Origin: JAKAXS01 sp965279065
GTDB taxonomy: Bacteria > Pseudomonadota > Alphaproteobacteria > Rhizobiales > Hyphomicrobiaceae
Direction: 5' to 3'
Length of the DNA: 64,000 bases
NCBI GenBank assembly: GCA_965279065.1
Contig: OZ257134.1
Location: 3,472,001 to 3,536,000, forward strand
Part shown: piece after piece, positions 41,754-50,367 of the stretch
Layout of the letters: each line of letters begins with the position of its first letter
How positions within the stretch are numbered: position 1 is the stretch's first letter
Program-made: the position numbers and the translations under genes
Notes under the pieces: model-generated
What the model was told of the DNA's origin: nothing
What the model saw: the letters and a program-made list of their open reading frames with translations, nothing else
The model's database searches: none

Positions 41754-42419
41754 CTACCAGCTGCGGCGTGGACCGGTGTCGATGTGAAACAGGCCGCCGC
41801 CATAGTGCTTGATCCCGCCGACGCCACCTTGGCTGCGCAGGAAGGCGACGACGCCGCGGTAGTTGCCACGCACCCGGAAATCGACGGCATTGCCGGTCAG
41901 ATGATGCGAACGGTGCGCGCCACCCACCCGGGCGTTATGCCGCCGGCTGCGGCACGTGGAGTTGACGGTCACTGAGCCGTAGTTCGCAGCCACCTGGGCC
42001 ACGACTGACCGGAGCGTGCCATTGAGGCAGCCGGACGAGGCCGCCCAGCGGATGCCACCGCCGCCACCCAGCGTCGGCTTCGCCGCGACCGCGTCCGTCG
42101 CGCTGGTGCCCAGGGCGGCATAGCGCTCGCGCTTCTTGCCGCCGCGGGCAACCTTGCGCGCGCGCCGTTCGCTGCGCACGACCTGCTTGCGAATGCCGCG
42201 CTGGAAGCTGGACTTGCGCTGCGGCTTGGCCTTGCCCACGTAGCCATGATCGCCATAGCCGGTCCAGGTGGCGGCATCGTAGGCGGCCTCGGCCGTCGGG
42301 GCGGAAGATACAAAAAAGGCCGCGGCTGCCATCAAAAAGGCAGCGCAGCCGGAGAGCGAACGTGCGCCCCAATGGTTCGCGCGGCGCTTCGAGGCGCCGT
42401 CGAGATTGCTCATGATCAT
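41754..42419 (-). CDS. Zinc D,D-peptidase-like protein (peptidase M15/DUF882-like)
   Basis: 221 residues from ATG at 42419 (GGGAG 11 bp upstream). A signal peptide or single anchor (SGCAAFLMAAAAFFVSS) leads to a basic, low-complexity linker, then the M15_3 fold: TCRSRRHNARVGGAHRSHH, LTGNAVDFRV and HYGGGLFHIDTGPRRSW. His, Asp and the final His give the zinc triad. It probably trims peptidoglycan stem peptides in the periplasm. Convergent with the AsmA-like gene. Confidence 0.85.
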   Translation of the reverse strand: MIMSNLDGASKRRANHWGARSLSGCAAFLMAAAAFFVSSAPTAEAAYDAATWTGYGDHGYVGKAKPQRKSSFQRGIRKQVVRSERRARKVARGGKKRERYAALGTSATDAVAAKPTLGGGGGIRWAASSGCLNGTLRSVVAQVAANYGSVTVNSTCRSRRHNARVGGAHRSHHLTGNAVDFRVRGNYRGVVAFLRSQGGVGGIKHYGGGLFHIDTGPRRSW

Positions 42420-42781
42420 TTTTAACTCAACTCCCAAACTATCCCCGCGGGAGCGCCGTTGACGGCATTCTTCCAGCGACGTTGACATTGCGTTAACCAA
42501 GGGGAACGCGCGCAAAGACCTGCACAGCGAGACCAGATCGGCCAGGGCGCTTGATATAGTATGGTTAATACAACTTGTATTGTGCGGCGCAGCACTTGGC
42601 GATGTCTTGCCTGGCGTAGCGAAATAATGTTGTTGGAACTACTCCCGGAAGCTGAGCCGCGCGTCCCGCAGTCAATGCCCGCAAAAATGAAGTAGGTTCG
42701 TCTCGAAACGGCACACTGTCTGCCGCGAATACTTGGTTGGGCAGATCCCGCCAAGGATACACCACTGCGCAAAATTGCCGG
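42420..42781. other. Intergenic region upstream of the M15 gene
   Basis: 362 bp without a convincing gene, between pyrD (ending at 42782) and the M15 gene, both on the minus strand. It contains a 15-bp palindrome at 42567-42581 and an AT-rich TACTAT-like segment next to it that could be the M15 promoter. Nothing else is seen. Confidence 0.55.
42567..42581. promoter_or_regulatory. 15-bp palindrome, candidate operator
   Basis: AATACAA-C-TTGTATT, perfect 7-bp arms around one base, about 150 bp upstream of the M15 start at 42419 and abutting an AT-rich -10-like stretch. The regulator is unknown. Confidence 0.4.
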
Positions 42782-43873
42782 TCAACCCTCCAGCGATCGA
42801 GCCGCCCACCGCGAAACTTGCGATCCGACCAGCTCTGAAATCCGCCCGACCCCACGCCGCTGGCAGGCCTCCGTGAGGTGGTGTTTGATGCGGTGGATCA
42901 ACCCCGGCCCCTCGTAAACCAGCCCGGAGTAGAGCTGGATGAGGCTGGCGCCCGCCTCGATTTTGGCCAGTGCCGCCTCGCCGCTGTCGATCCCACCGAT
43001 ACCGATCAACGGTACCTTGCCGCCGGTCGCCTGATGCACCCGCGCCAGCATCACCGTCGAGCGCTCGAACAGCGGCCGGCCAGACAGACCACCGCCTTGC
43101 TTGCCCTCTCGTTCGATGAGGTTTGGCCGCGCCAGCGTCGTGTTCGAGACCGCAATCGCATCGACCCCGTGCGCCGTCAGCTGTTCGCAGACCGCAGCCA
43201 CGTCCGCCTCCGCGATATCCGGTGCGATCTTGACCGTAATGGGCCGCTTAGGCTTGCCGGCAGCCATCAGTTCCTCGCGCGCCGCCATGATCCGCCGTAG
43301 CAGTTCATCCAGCTGCTCCGGCGCCTGCAGGTCACGAAGACCCGGGGTATTGGGCGAAGAGATGTTGACCGTGAACGATGTCGCCACGTCATAGAAGGTC
43401 CGCAGCCCGGCCACGTAGTCACCCGCCCGGTCCGCGCTCTCCTTGTTGGCGCCGATATTGACCGCCACGATCCCGCCGCCGGTGCGCGCCTTCAGCCGCT
43501 GCAGCATGGCCGCGTGTCCCGAATTATTGAAACCCAGGCGATTGATGATGCCTTTGTCGGCCGGCAACCGGAACAGGCGCGGCTTTGGATTGCCGCTCTG
43601 CGCAATCGGTGTTGTCGTGCCGACCTCCGCAAAGCCACACCCCAGCCCAAGCACGGCGTCCGGAACGCGCGCATCCTTGTCGAAGCCGGCGGCAATTCCG
43701 ATCGGGTTGGAGAACGTCAGCCCCCACAGCTGTGTCTGCAAACATGCCGCGTCGCCCACGACATCCCTGGGATAGAGGCCCATCTCGAGCGATCTCAAGA
43801 CCAGTTCGTGCGCGTCCTCGGGATTGAAGACGAACAGCGCCGGCCTCGCAATGTCGTACAGTGTAGACAGCAT
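42782..43873 (-). CDS. pyrD: Dihydroorotate dehydrogenase (quinone), class 2
   Basis: 363 residues from ATG at 43873. Oxidises dihydroorotate to orotate in pyrimidine synthesis and reduces quinone at the inner membrane. The N-terminal helix STLYDIARPALFVFNPEDAH is the membrane-facing segment of class 2 enzymes. FMN-site motifs are GIAAGFDKDA, VGTTTPIAQ, RLGFNN and LIGIGGIDSGEAA; FTVNISSPNTPGLR carries the class 2 catalytic serine. Longer upstream in-frame starts are not supported. Confidence 0.96.
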   Translation of the reverse strand: MLSTLYDIARPALFVFNPEDAHELVLRSLEMGLYPRDVVGDAACLQTQLWGLTFSNPIGIAAGFDKDARVPDAVLGLGCGFAEVGTTTPIAQSGNPKPRLFRLPADKGIINRLGFNNSGHAAMLQRLKARTGGGIVAVNIGANKESADRAGDYVAGLRTFYDVATSFTVNISSPNTPGLRDLQAPEQLDELLRRIMAAREELMAAGKPKRPITVKIAPDIAEADVAAVCEQLTAHGVDAIAVSNTTLARPNLIEREGKQGGGLSGRPLFERSTVMLARVHQATGGKVPLIGIGGIDSGEAALAKIEAGASLIQLYSGLVYEGPGLIHRIKHHLTEACQRRGVGRISELVGSQVSRWAARSLEG

Positions 43874-44104
43874 CCAGGATTTTCCATTTTGGCGGCACAC
43901 CGACCTGTGGTCATATAGCAACGTCATGGCCGCATGCACGATTGTTTCGACGTTTTTCATCTCTTGTTTATGCTGACATTCACTTACTCCTGCGGTTGAC
44001 GACAGGGCAGATAACCTGCCCTTACGTTGCAACCGACCATGCCGTGCAAGCCTGGTTGGCGAGTGCAAGCGGTGCTGGCGTGGGGACGCCGGCCGGGGGA
44101 CGGC

Positions 44105-45736
44105 GTGACGAACTACATTTCTGTGAAAGTGCTGACGGTCCGCGACCTGTTTTCCGGCGCTTATATTTTCCATCTGCCATGGTTCCAGCGCGCATATGCC
44201 TGGCACACCTCCGAGGTCGGCCGCCTCCTGACGAACGTACTGGAGGCAATGGACGCGACGCCGTCACGCTATTTCCTTGGCAAGATCATGCTGGCCAAGC
44301 GCAACGGCCAGGCCGACACGGCCCTGGTGGACGGGCACCAGCGCGTCATGACATTGACGTTGCTTTACGCCGTGCTGCGCGACCTCGAAACTGATTCCGC
44401 CGAGGCGGCGACGCTGCACGCTTTTGTTGCGAACACGCAGTTCCACCTCCGTCCCCAGCAGGCTTTGGCCGAATTTGTGCATCGCTACGTTCAAGAACCA
44501 GGCGCAACACGCCGCGAGCCTGACGCGGACCTGACGGAGCTCTCGGAAACCCAGCGCAACATCATCGAGAACCGCGACTACCTTCGCGCCCAGCTGTCGA
44601 ACGACGTCGCTGACGCAGCCGGCCGGCGCGCCCTGTCCGCCTTTCTTGCCGACAAGTGCATCATTCTGAAATGCGCCGTGGAGGACGAGGACGAAGCATG
44701 GCGCATCCTTCAGATTGAAGAGGACACCCGCGTCGGATTCACGCCCACGGACCGCGCCAAGGCCAGCATTCTGTCGATTGTGCCCGATCCACAACGCGCC
44801 CGCTGCCAGCAATTGTGGGAAGAGTGCGAGGGCCTATTGGGCGCCGGCGACCTGCATGCCTTGTTGCTGCATTTGCGCGTCCTGCGCCTGCGCACGCTTT
44901 CTGACAAGCCGGTGGAAGCAGATCTGGCGCGCGCCCACGCTATGGATACGCTGGGACTGACGTTCATCGAGCAGGAGCTGGCACCCGCGGCCCAGGTCGT
45001 CGCCCGCATCCGCGCCGGCACCGTCGGCTCGCCTGTGACCCAGGCCGCTATTTCCGCATCCGTGCGGCAGATGTCGTGGATCGACGCCAACTATTGGATG
45101 CCGGCCGCGCTGAATTGGCTGGCAAGGCGCTCCGAAAAAGATGCCGACACCCTCGTCTTCTTCCGCCTTCTCGAGCGTCTCGTCTGGTTCATGCGACTTT
45201 CCGGCGCTGACCCCGTGAAGCGCCAGCGTCACATTTTGCGGCTCTTGGGCGAAATGGACAAAGGCGGTCCCGCAGCCAGCCTGCGCGAACTAGAAATCAC
45301 TAAGGGCATGCGCGAAGCCGCTCTCGAAAGTCTGCGATCGCCCACCTTCGATTCGAAGCACTATGCCACCCGGCTGCTCCGCCGCGTCTCCGTTGCCCTC
45401 GGCCAGGATCCCGGGCCCACGCACGCCTCGCGCGTAACGCTGGAGCACATCCTGCCGCGCAGCTTCCTGCCGGGTACGCCGTGGCGAACAACATTCCCCA
45501 ACCGCAAGTCAGTGCAGATCAATGCCCACCGCCTGGGCAATCTCACGTTCCTGTCCGCCTCCGACAATCAGGCCGCCGATACGCTGGACTGGTCCGCCAA
45601 GCGCCGGATCCTGGCCGCTTCCGAGTTCGTGCTGTCGAAACGGGCCGGTGCCGCGCGTCAGTGGACGGCCGACACCATCTCCGACCGCACGGAAGAGCTG
45701 ATCGCCATTCTGCTCAAGGACTGGCAGCTTTCGTAA
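44105..45736 (+). CDS. GmrSD-type DUF262/DUF1524 protein (probable type IV restriction system)
   Basis: 543 residues from GTG at 44105, behind GGGGGA. The N-terminal DUF262 part has the pattern YIFHLPWFQRAYAW, then YFLGKIMLAK and VDGHQRVMTLTLLYAVLRDL; VDGxQR is the nucleotide-binding core of the GmrS half. The C-terminal DUF1524 part has the HNH-like nuclease signature VTLEHILPRSF followed by HRLGNLTFLSASDN. Fused GmrSD enzymes cut modified phage DNA with NTP. It is a single-gene unit inserted between pyrD (divergent) and a GNAT gene, as defence genes often are. The DUF262 Gln is replaced by His in VDGHQR. Confidence 0.85.
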   Translation: MTNYISVKVLTVRDLFSGAYIFHLPWFQRAYAWHTSEVGRLLTNVLEAMDATPSRYFLGKIMLAKRNGQADTALVDGHQRVMTLTLLYAVLRDLETDSAEAATLHAFVANTQFHLRPQQALAEFVHRYVQEPGATRREPDADLTELSETQRNIIENRDYLRAQLSNDVADAAGRRALSAFLADKCIILKCAVEDEDEAWRILQIEEDTRVGFTPTDRAKASILSIVPDPQRARCQQLWEECEGLLGAGDLHALLLHLRVLRLRTLSDKPVEADLARAHAMDTLGLTFIEQELAPAAQVVARIRAGTVGSPVTQAAISASVRQMSWIDANYWMPAALNWLARRSEKDADTLVFFRLLERLVWFMRLSGADPVKRQRHILRLLGEMDKGGPAASLRELEITKGMREAALESLRSPTFDSKHYATRLLRRVSVALGQDPGPTHASRVTLEHILPRSFLPGTPWRTTFPNRKSVQINAHRLGNLTFLSASDNQAADTLDWSAKRRILAASEFVLSKRAGAARQWTADTISDRTEELIAILLKDWQLS

Positions 45737-45740
45737 GCAA

Positions 45741-46241
45741 TTAGCCCAGGGCCGCGAAGGCCGGCGCGTAGGCGATATCGCCGCTCGAGGCGGGGAGTTC
45801 GCGCCCCCCAAGCGCTATCACCATCAAGTAGGGCCCCGCATAGGGCGACCCGAAACCTGCAGCAGCTTTTGCGCTGAAACCGAAGCGCTCGTAATACGCC
45901 GGGTCTCCGACGACGAAAATCGCGTCCCAGCCCGCCTCTGCCGAGCGATCGATGGCCTCGCGAACCAAAAGCCCCCCGATCCCTGCCCGTCGCTTCCCGG
46001 CATCGACCGCAATCGGACCGAGTCCGAGTGCCTTGAACGGCGCCTGCATCCGCGACAACACCACGTGCCCGGCGACGACTCCGTCGGCCAGCGCCACGAG
46101 GGCCAGCTCGGCATCTCCGTCCGCGCGCAGCCGGTCAACGAGATCAGCTTCATCAATCGTTGGGAACGCGGCAAGGTGCAGCCGCCGCACCCCAGCGCTA
46201 TGGCTGGATGCTTCCAGCACGATCTCGACCCGGCCCTTCAT
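45741..46241 (-). CDS. GNAT family N-acetyltransferase
   Basis: 166 residues. The acetyl-CoA binding loop is LGPIAVDAGKRRAGIGGLLV. The first half LALVALADGVVAGHVVLSR and the later VVGDPAYYERFGF are typical of the YhbS-like branch. Its start overlaps the last four bases of lysK, so both are in one transcript. The acceptor substrate is not known. Ends four bases before the GmrSD stop region on the opposite strand. Confidence 0.88.
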   Translation of the reverse strand: MKGRVEIVLEASSHSAGVRRLHLAAFPTIDEADLVDRLRADGDAELALVALADGVVAGHVVLSRMQAPFKALGLGPIAVDAGKRRAGIGGLLVREAIDRSAEAGWDAIFVVGDPAYYERFGFSAKAAAGFGSPYAGPYLMVIALGGRELPASSGDIAYAPAFAALG

Positions 46242-47854
46242 GCACCCTTCACAAATGCGCCTGAAAGCCCCTTGGCGATCAGCTCACGCGTTTCCTTGAC
46301 GCCGTAGAGTTCGATGAATCCACCGAAGCGCGGACCCTGACTAGAGCCCAGCAGCACCTCGTAGATCGCCTTGAACCAGTCGCGCAGATTGTCAGCGAAC
46401 CCGTTGGTCTTGCCTGCCTCGTAGACCAGCGTCTGCAGCTCATCACCCTTCGCACCCTCCGGGGCGTCTGCCAGGGCTCGCGACAACGCTTCAAGTGCCG
46501 CCCGCTCCTGCTCGGTCGCGGCGCGATATGTCTTCTTCGGCTTTTCGAACGCATGATAGTAGGCGACCGCATAGGCCGCCAACTGATCGAGCATTGGAAA
46601 GCTCTCCGGGCTCGCACCGGGCCGGTACTTGCGGATGAAGCCCCACAGATGCGTCTTGTCTTCGGCATTCGACGCCGACACGAGATTCAGCAGCAGCGCG
46701 AACGTGATCGGCAATTCGGCCTGCGGCGGTTCCCCCGCGTGGATGTGCCAGGCGGGGTTCTCGATTTGCGCTTTACCCTCTTGGCCCGGATAGGCCGCGA
46801 TGAACTGCAGGTACTCATCTACCGCGCGCGGGATCACGTCGAAGTACAGTCGCTTGGCGCTGCGCGGTTTCTGAAACATGAACAGCGACAGGCTCTCGGG
46901 AGAGGCATACGTCAGCCACTCGTCGATCGTCAGTCCGTTGCCGCGCGACTTCGAAATCTTCTCGCCCTTGTCGTCGAGAAACAGCTCGTAGACGTAATGC
47001 TGTGGCGCCACCCCCCCGAGGATTTCGCAGATGCGATCATAGATCGGCGCGTTGGTCTGGTGGTCCTTGCCGAACATTTCGAAGTCAACGCCGAGCGCCG
47101 CCCAGCGCATGCCGAAGTCCGGCTTCCATTGCAGCTTCACGTGACCTCCCGTCACCGGCAACGTCACGTCGCGGCCGTCCTCGTCGGTGAAGGTGATTGT
47201 CCCCGCCTTGGCATCGACCTGCTTCATCGGCACGTAGAGCACGCGCCCGCTCGCCGGTGAAATCGGCAGGAACGGACTGTACGTCGCCTGCCGCTCAGCC
47301 CCTAGCGTCGGCAGCATCACGTCCATGATATCCTGGTAGCGCTCGGCCGCGCGCAGCAAGATCGCATCGAATTTTCCGGCCTTGTAGTACTCCGTCGCGC
47401 TGGCGAACTCGTAGTCGAACCCGAACGTGTCGAGGAAGCGCCGCAGCATGGCATTGTTGTGATCGCCGAAGCTCGGATAGTCCCCACCGAACGGGTTGGG
47501 CACCGCCGTCAACGGCTTGTGCAGGTAGGGCTCCAGCGCCGCCCGATCCGGCACGGTCTCGGGAATCTTGCGCATCCCGTCCATGTCGTCCGAGAAGCAC
47601 AACAGCCGCGTCTTGCGCTTGCCCTCGGTCAGCACCTCGAAGGCGTGCCGCACCATCGTCGTGCGCGCCACCTCGCCGAACGTACCAATATGCGGCAGCC
47701 CCGACGGGCCATATCCGGTCTCGAACAGCACCACCTTCTCGGCGCCGCCCTTGACTCCCTCCAGCCGCTTGATCAGCCGCCGCGCCTCCTCGAACGGCCA
47801 GGCGCGGGCGTCCTTTGAAAGGGCAAAGAATGCAGGATCGAGTGGGGTGGTCAT
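46238..47854 (-). CDS. lysK: Lysyl-tRNA synthetase, class I
   Basis: 538 residues from ATG at 47854. Charges tRNA-Lys. This is the archaeal-type class I enzyme, found in alphaproteobacteria instead of the usual class II LysS. The HIGH-type motif is GPSGLPHIGTFGE and the KMSKS loop is KISKSRGNG; MFQKPRSAKRLYFDVIPR follows. The C-terminal helical anticodon region ends in FGGFIELYGVKETRELI. A leader of 12 residues upstream is possible but unneeded. Confidence 0.95.
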   Translation of the reverse strand: MTTPLDPAFFALSKDARAWPFEEARRLIKRLEGVKGGAEKVVLFETGYGPSGLPHIGTFGEVARTTMVRHAFEVLTEGKRKTRLLCFSDDMDGMRKIPETVPDRAALEPYLHKPLTAVPNPFGGDYPSFGDHNNAMLRRFLDTFGFDYEFASATEYYKAGKFDAILLRAAERYQDIMDVMLPTLGAERQATYSPFLPISPASGRVLYVPMKQVDAKAGTITFTDEDGRDVTLPVTGGHVKLQWKPDFGMRWAALGVDFEMFGKDHQTNAPIYDRICEILGGVAPQHYVYELFLDDKGEKISKSRGNGLTIDEWLTYASPESLSLFMFQKPRSAKRLYFDVIPRAVDEYLQFIAAYPGQEGKAQIENPAWHIHAGEPPQAELPITFALLLNLVSASNAEDKTHLWGFIRKYRPGASPESFPMLDQLAAYAVAYYHAFEKPKKTYRAATEQERAALEALSRALADAPEGAKGDELQTLVYEAGKTNGFADNLRDWFKAIYEVLLGSSQGPRFGGFIELYGVKETRELIAKGLSGAFVKGA

Positions 47855-48036
47855 GGTTGGTCCGGATGTTAGGATGGGAGCGCGGCGCATGAAAATCGCG
47901 ACGCCGCATTGGCCCTGCCTAATGCACCTTTGTCACCCGCGTTGTCAAAGGCTCGAAACGAGCGTCGCCAACCATCCGGCCTCCACTTCACTGGCCTGAA
48001 CAAGACAGCACAGTACGGTCAAGACAGGAGGTCGCA

Positions 48037-48333
48037 ATGGCCGGCAGCATTGGAAAGTCGTGGATCGCCTTCGTGCTCGCCGCAGCGGCACAAATCGGGA
48101 CGGCATCCGCCGCAGAACTCACACAACGGAGCAAGGCCCCGGACTGGGCGGCGGCTAGCCTCGCCGAGAAGGAGCAATGGTTGCACTTTCTCAAACCGAC
48201 CACGCCGGACGTCGATCCCAAGGCTTTGGCGACGTGTCTCGACGACTATTCGCTTCGCCCCGCATTCGAGACCAACGGCTTGACGGAGATTTCCTCGCTC
48301 TGCACGGCGGCTGCGCGGACGGGCGACCAGTAA
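48037..48333 (+). CDS. Small secreted hypothetical protein
   Basis: 98 residues. A signal peptide ends at ASAAE (SWIAFVLAAAAQIGTASAA). The mature part of about 72 residues has two cysteines (ATCLDDYSLRP and SSLCTAAA) and a motif WAAASLAEKEQWLHFLKP. Family not recognised, but the Cys pair suggests a disulphide-linked periplasmic protein. Convergent with the cytochrome gene, with a hairpin in the 77-bp gap. Confidence 0.65.
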   Translation: MAGSIGKSWIAFVLAAAAQIGTASAAELTQRSKAPDWAAASLAEKEQWLHFLKPTTPDVDPKALATCLDDYSLRPAFETNGLTEISSLCTAAARTGDQ

Positions 48334-48369
48334 CGACCCGTGAGCAACGCGAGCACTTGGACGCAGGTT

Positions 48370-48394
48370 AGGGCCGCACTTCCAGCGCGGCCCT
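48370..48394. terminator. Bidirectional hairpin between convergent genes
   Basis: An 8-bp perfect stem AGGGCCGC / GCGGCCCT with a 9-base loop, between the convergent genes ending at 48333 and 48411. Short T/A runs are absent, so it would be a weak or Rho-assisted terminator in either direction. Confidence 0.55.
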
Positions 48395-48410
48395 ACACAT
48401 TTCAGCGGCG

Positions 48411-49055
48411 TCATTCCATGCAGGTCTTCTCGGCCTCCTGCGTCGCTGGAGCCTTCGCGACCTTCTCCTTCACGGCCTCCGCGCCGGCCTTGAGAACACC
48501 ATCGGCGCGCGCCTTGAGGTAGGTGTAGAGGTCGTCGATGTAGCACATCACGTTCGGGTTCGATGCGAACGCCGGCATCACCTTGTCGGCCGAGGTCTTG
48601 CCGCTCGACACGATTTCCTTGAACTGCTCGTAGGTCATCGACTTCATCGAGTCCGCCAACGCGGGCGCAAACGTCGAGCCCAGTCCATTGGGGCCGTGAC
48701 ACGTGTGGCACTCGGCGTGGTAGCGCTTGTAGCCTTCGTACGTACCCCAATCGACCGTGCCGTCTTCCGAAATGCGATAGGTCGGCGCGCCGCTGTCGAG
48801 CATCCAGCGTGTCTCCTGCCACTTGGCCTCACCTGCGCTCTTGCCGGCCTGCGCCGCCGGATCGCCACCCTTTTTCTCGCTCTTGTTCTCCGGCTGCTTG
48901 TTCGAGCCCGCCGTCCCTCCTCCACCCTCCGGTGCTGCGGCCTGGGCCAGCCATATCCGCGCGCTGTCGACCTCCGAACTTTCGGCCCGGGCGCCGTCAC
49001 CCAGGAAACCGGTGAAACCCGCCACCGCGACAAAGCCAATGATTTGCTTGCACAT
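48411..49055 (-). CDS. Four-cysteine c-type cytochrome, methanol-metabolism related
   Basis: 214 residues from ATG at 49055, behind GGGAGGCG. A signal peptide ends near GDGARAE. A Lys/Pro/Gly-rich spacer follows, then one haem motif, YHAECHTCHGPNGLGS. Two more cysteines, NVMCYIDDLYTYL and the final KTCME, give the four-Cys pattern I associate with a methanol-linked cytochrome family. The likely job is electron transfer from a methanol dehydrogenase such as XoxF (10063-11900) or a related enzyme, but it is not adjacent to it here. The C-terminal Ala/Lys helix is unusual. Confidence 0.82.
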   Translation of the reverse strand: MCKQIIGFVAVAGFTGFLGDGARAESSEVDSARIWLAQAAAPEGGGGTAGSNKQPENKSEKKGGDPAAQAGKSAGEAKWQETRWMLDSGAPTYRISEDGTVDWGTYEGYKRYHAECHTCHGPNGLGSTFAPALADSMKSMTYEQFKEIVSSGKTSADKVMPAFASNPNVMCYIDDLYTYLKARADGVLKAGAEAVKEKVAKAPATQEAEKTCME

Positions 49056-49305
49056 TTTCGCCTCCCGACTTGAGAACGCCGCCGCGCTCCCGTCATTGTT
49101 GATTTTCTGTGTAGTATTAATGCGTTGCTTAGGCATTTGGACAACGGAACCACTGCTCGGGAGTTCCCCGAAAACGCATCTGCAGCGTCCGTCGGTCTCG
49201 TGCTGGTTGGCGCGTTGGCTTGTCAGAGGCGGCAATGTCTCGCCGGGCACAGCCGTAGCGTCAGCATTTTGGCTAACCGTCTCACGTCAACTTTGGGAGG
49301 CCGTC

Positions 49306-49887
49306 GTGAACGAGACGCTCAAGCAGGAAATGATCGAACGCGGCGCGGTGCTGCGTAACGCCTTCAACGGCGAGACCTTCGTCTTCTCCCATCCATTGGA
49401 CGACCCGCGCGCCGCCTCGATCGACGTCATCCTGGCGCACGGCTGTTCTGGCGGCGGCAATGCACTCGTGCACATTCACCCGCTCGCCGACGAAACCTTC
49501 GCCGTGACGAGCGGCGCGCTCGAAGTCGTGATCGATGGCGAGCCCACCATCGTCGGCCCCGGTTTTTCTGCAACCGTCCCACGCGGAATGCCGCATTACT
49601 TCAAGAACGCAATTGAAGGCGAGACGCGCTTCACCGTCACGTTCACGCCCGCCCAGCAGCACATCCGCTTCTTCGCCAATTTCGGCATGATTTGCGAACG
49701 CCATCCCGAATGGTTCTCGCCGGCCGGCGACCCGCCGCTGCTGGCGATGGCTCTGAAGTTCCACCTCTACCGCGATCACATGTACTTGGCGAACCTGCCC
49801 ATAGTCCTGCAGAAGCTGCTGTTTGCCTTTCTGGCGCCGGTCGCTCGGCTCCGGGGCTATCACGCCGAAATCATGCCGGCGGCCTAG
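49306..49887 (+). CDS. Cupin-domain protein
   Basis: 193 residues from GTG at 49306 behind GGGAGG. A cupin 2 barrel is clear: GGGNALVHIHPLADETFAVTSG (split motif with H-x-H and E), then VPRGMPHYFKN with the second His. The C-terminal part has a mildly hydrophobic helix LPIVLQKLLFAFLAPVARL, so it may associate with the membrane. The role is unknown: enzyme, metal-binding or sugar isomerase-like. Divergent from the cytochrome gene. Confidence 0.82.
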   Translation: MNETLKQEMIERGAVLRNAFNGETFVFSHPLDDPRAASIDVILAHGCSGGGNALVHIHPLADETFAVTSGALEVVIDGEPTIVGPGFSATVPRGMPHYFKNAIEGETRFTVTFTPAQQHIRFFANFGMICERHPEWFSPAGDPPLLAMALKFHLYRDHMYLANLPIVLQKLLFAFLAPVARLRGYHAEIMPAA

Positions 49888-49972
49888 CTCGGCAAAAACT
49901 CGCCGTCTCTTTGTCGATCTGCCCCTCCGCCATTCGTCTTGTATCGAAACCAGCCACGAACGGAGGACGACC

Positions 49973-50326
49973 ATGAGCTATGTCGATGGATTTGTTGCAG
50001 CCGTACCCAACGCCAACAAGGCTAAGTACATCAAGCACGCCGAGGATGCCTCGCACATCTTCAAGGAGTATGGCGCCCTCAAGGTCGTCGAATGCTGGGG
50101 CGACGACGTACCCGACGGGCAGGTCACGTCCTTCCCCATGGCCGTGAAGCGCAAGGACGACGAAACCGTCGTCTTCGCCTGGATCGTCTGGCCCTCGCGC
50201 GACGCCCGCAACGCCGGCATGAAAAAGGTGATGGCCGACCCCCGCATGCAGGCCGACACCAACCCCATGCCCTTCGACGGTAAACGCCTGATCTTCGGCG
50301 GCTTCGACATGCTGTTCGAAAGGTAG
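49973..50326 (+). CDS. DUF1428 family protein
   Basis: 117 residues from ATG at 49973, behind CGGAGGACG. The start MSYVDGFVAAVPNANKAKYI, the middle ECWGDDVPDGQVTSFPMAVK and the end PFDGKRLIFGGFDMLFE are the family hallmarks of a ferredoxin-like dimeric fold (DUF1428). No function is established for the family; some homologues are linked with stress responses. Downstream of the cupin gene by 85 bp. Confidence 0.88.
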   Translation: MSYVDGFVAAVPNANKAKYIKHAEDASHIFKEYGALKVVECWGDDVPDGQVTSFPMAVKRKDDETVVFAWIVWPSRDARNAGMKKVMADPRMQADTNPMPFDGKRLIFGGFDMLFER

Positions 50327-50342
50327 GTTCCAGAACCCCGGC

Positions 50343-50362
50343 GCAGGCGCCTCGGCGCCTGC
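50343..50362. terminator. Hairpin between convergent genes
   Basis: GCAGGCGCC / GGCGCCTGC, 9-bp arms almost touching, in the 41-bp gap between convergent genes. It is symmetrical and can serve both strands. Confidence 0.5.
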
Positions 50363-50367
50363 CCCTG

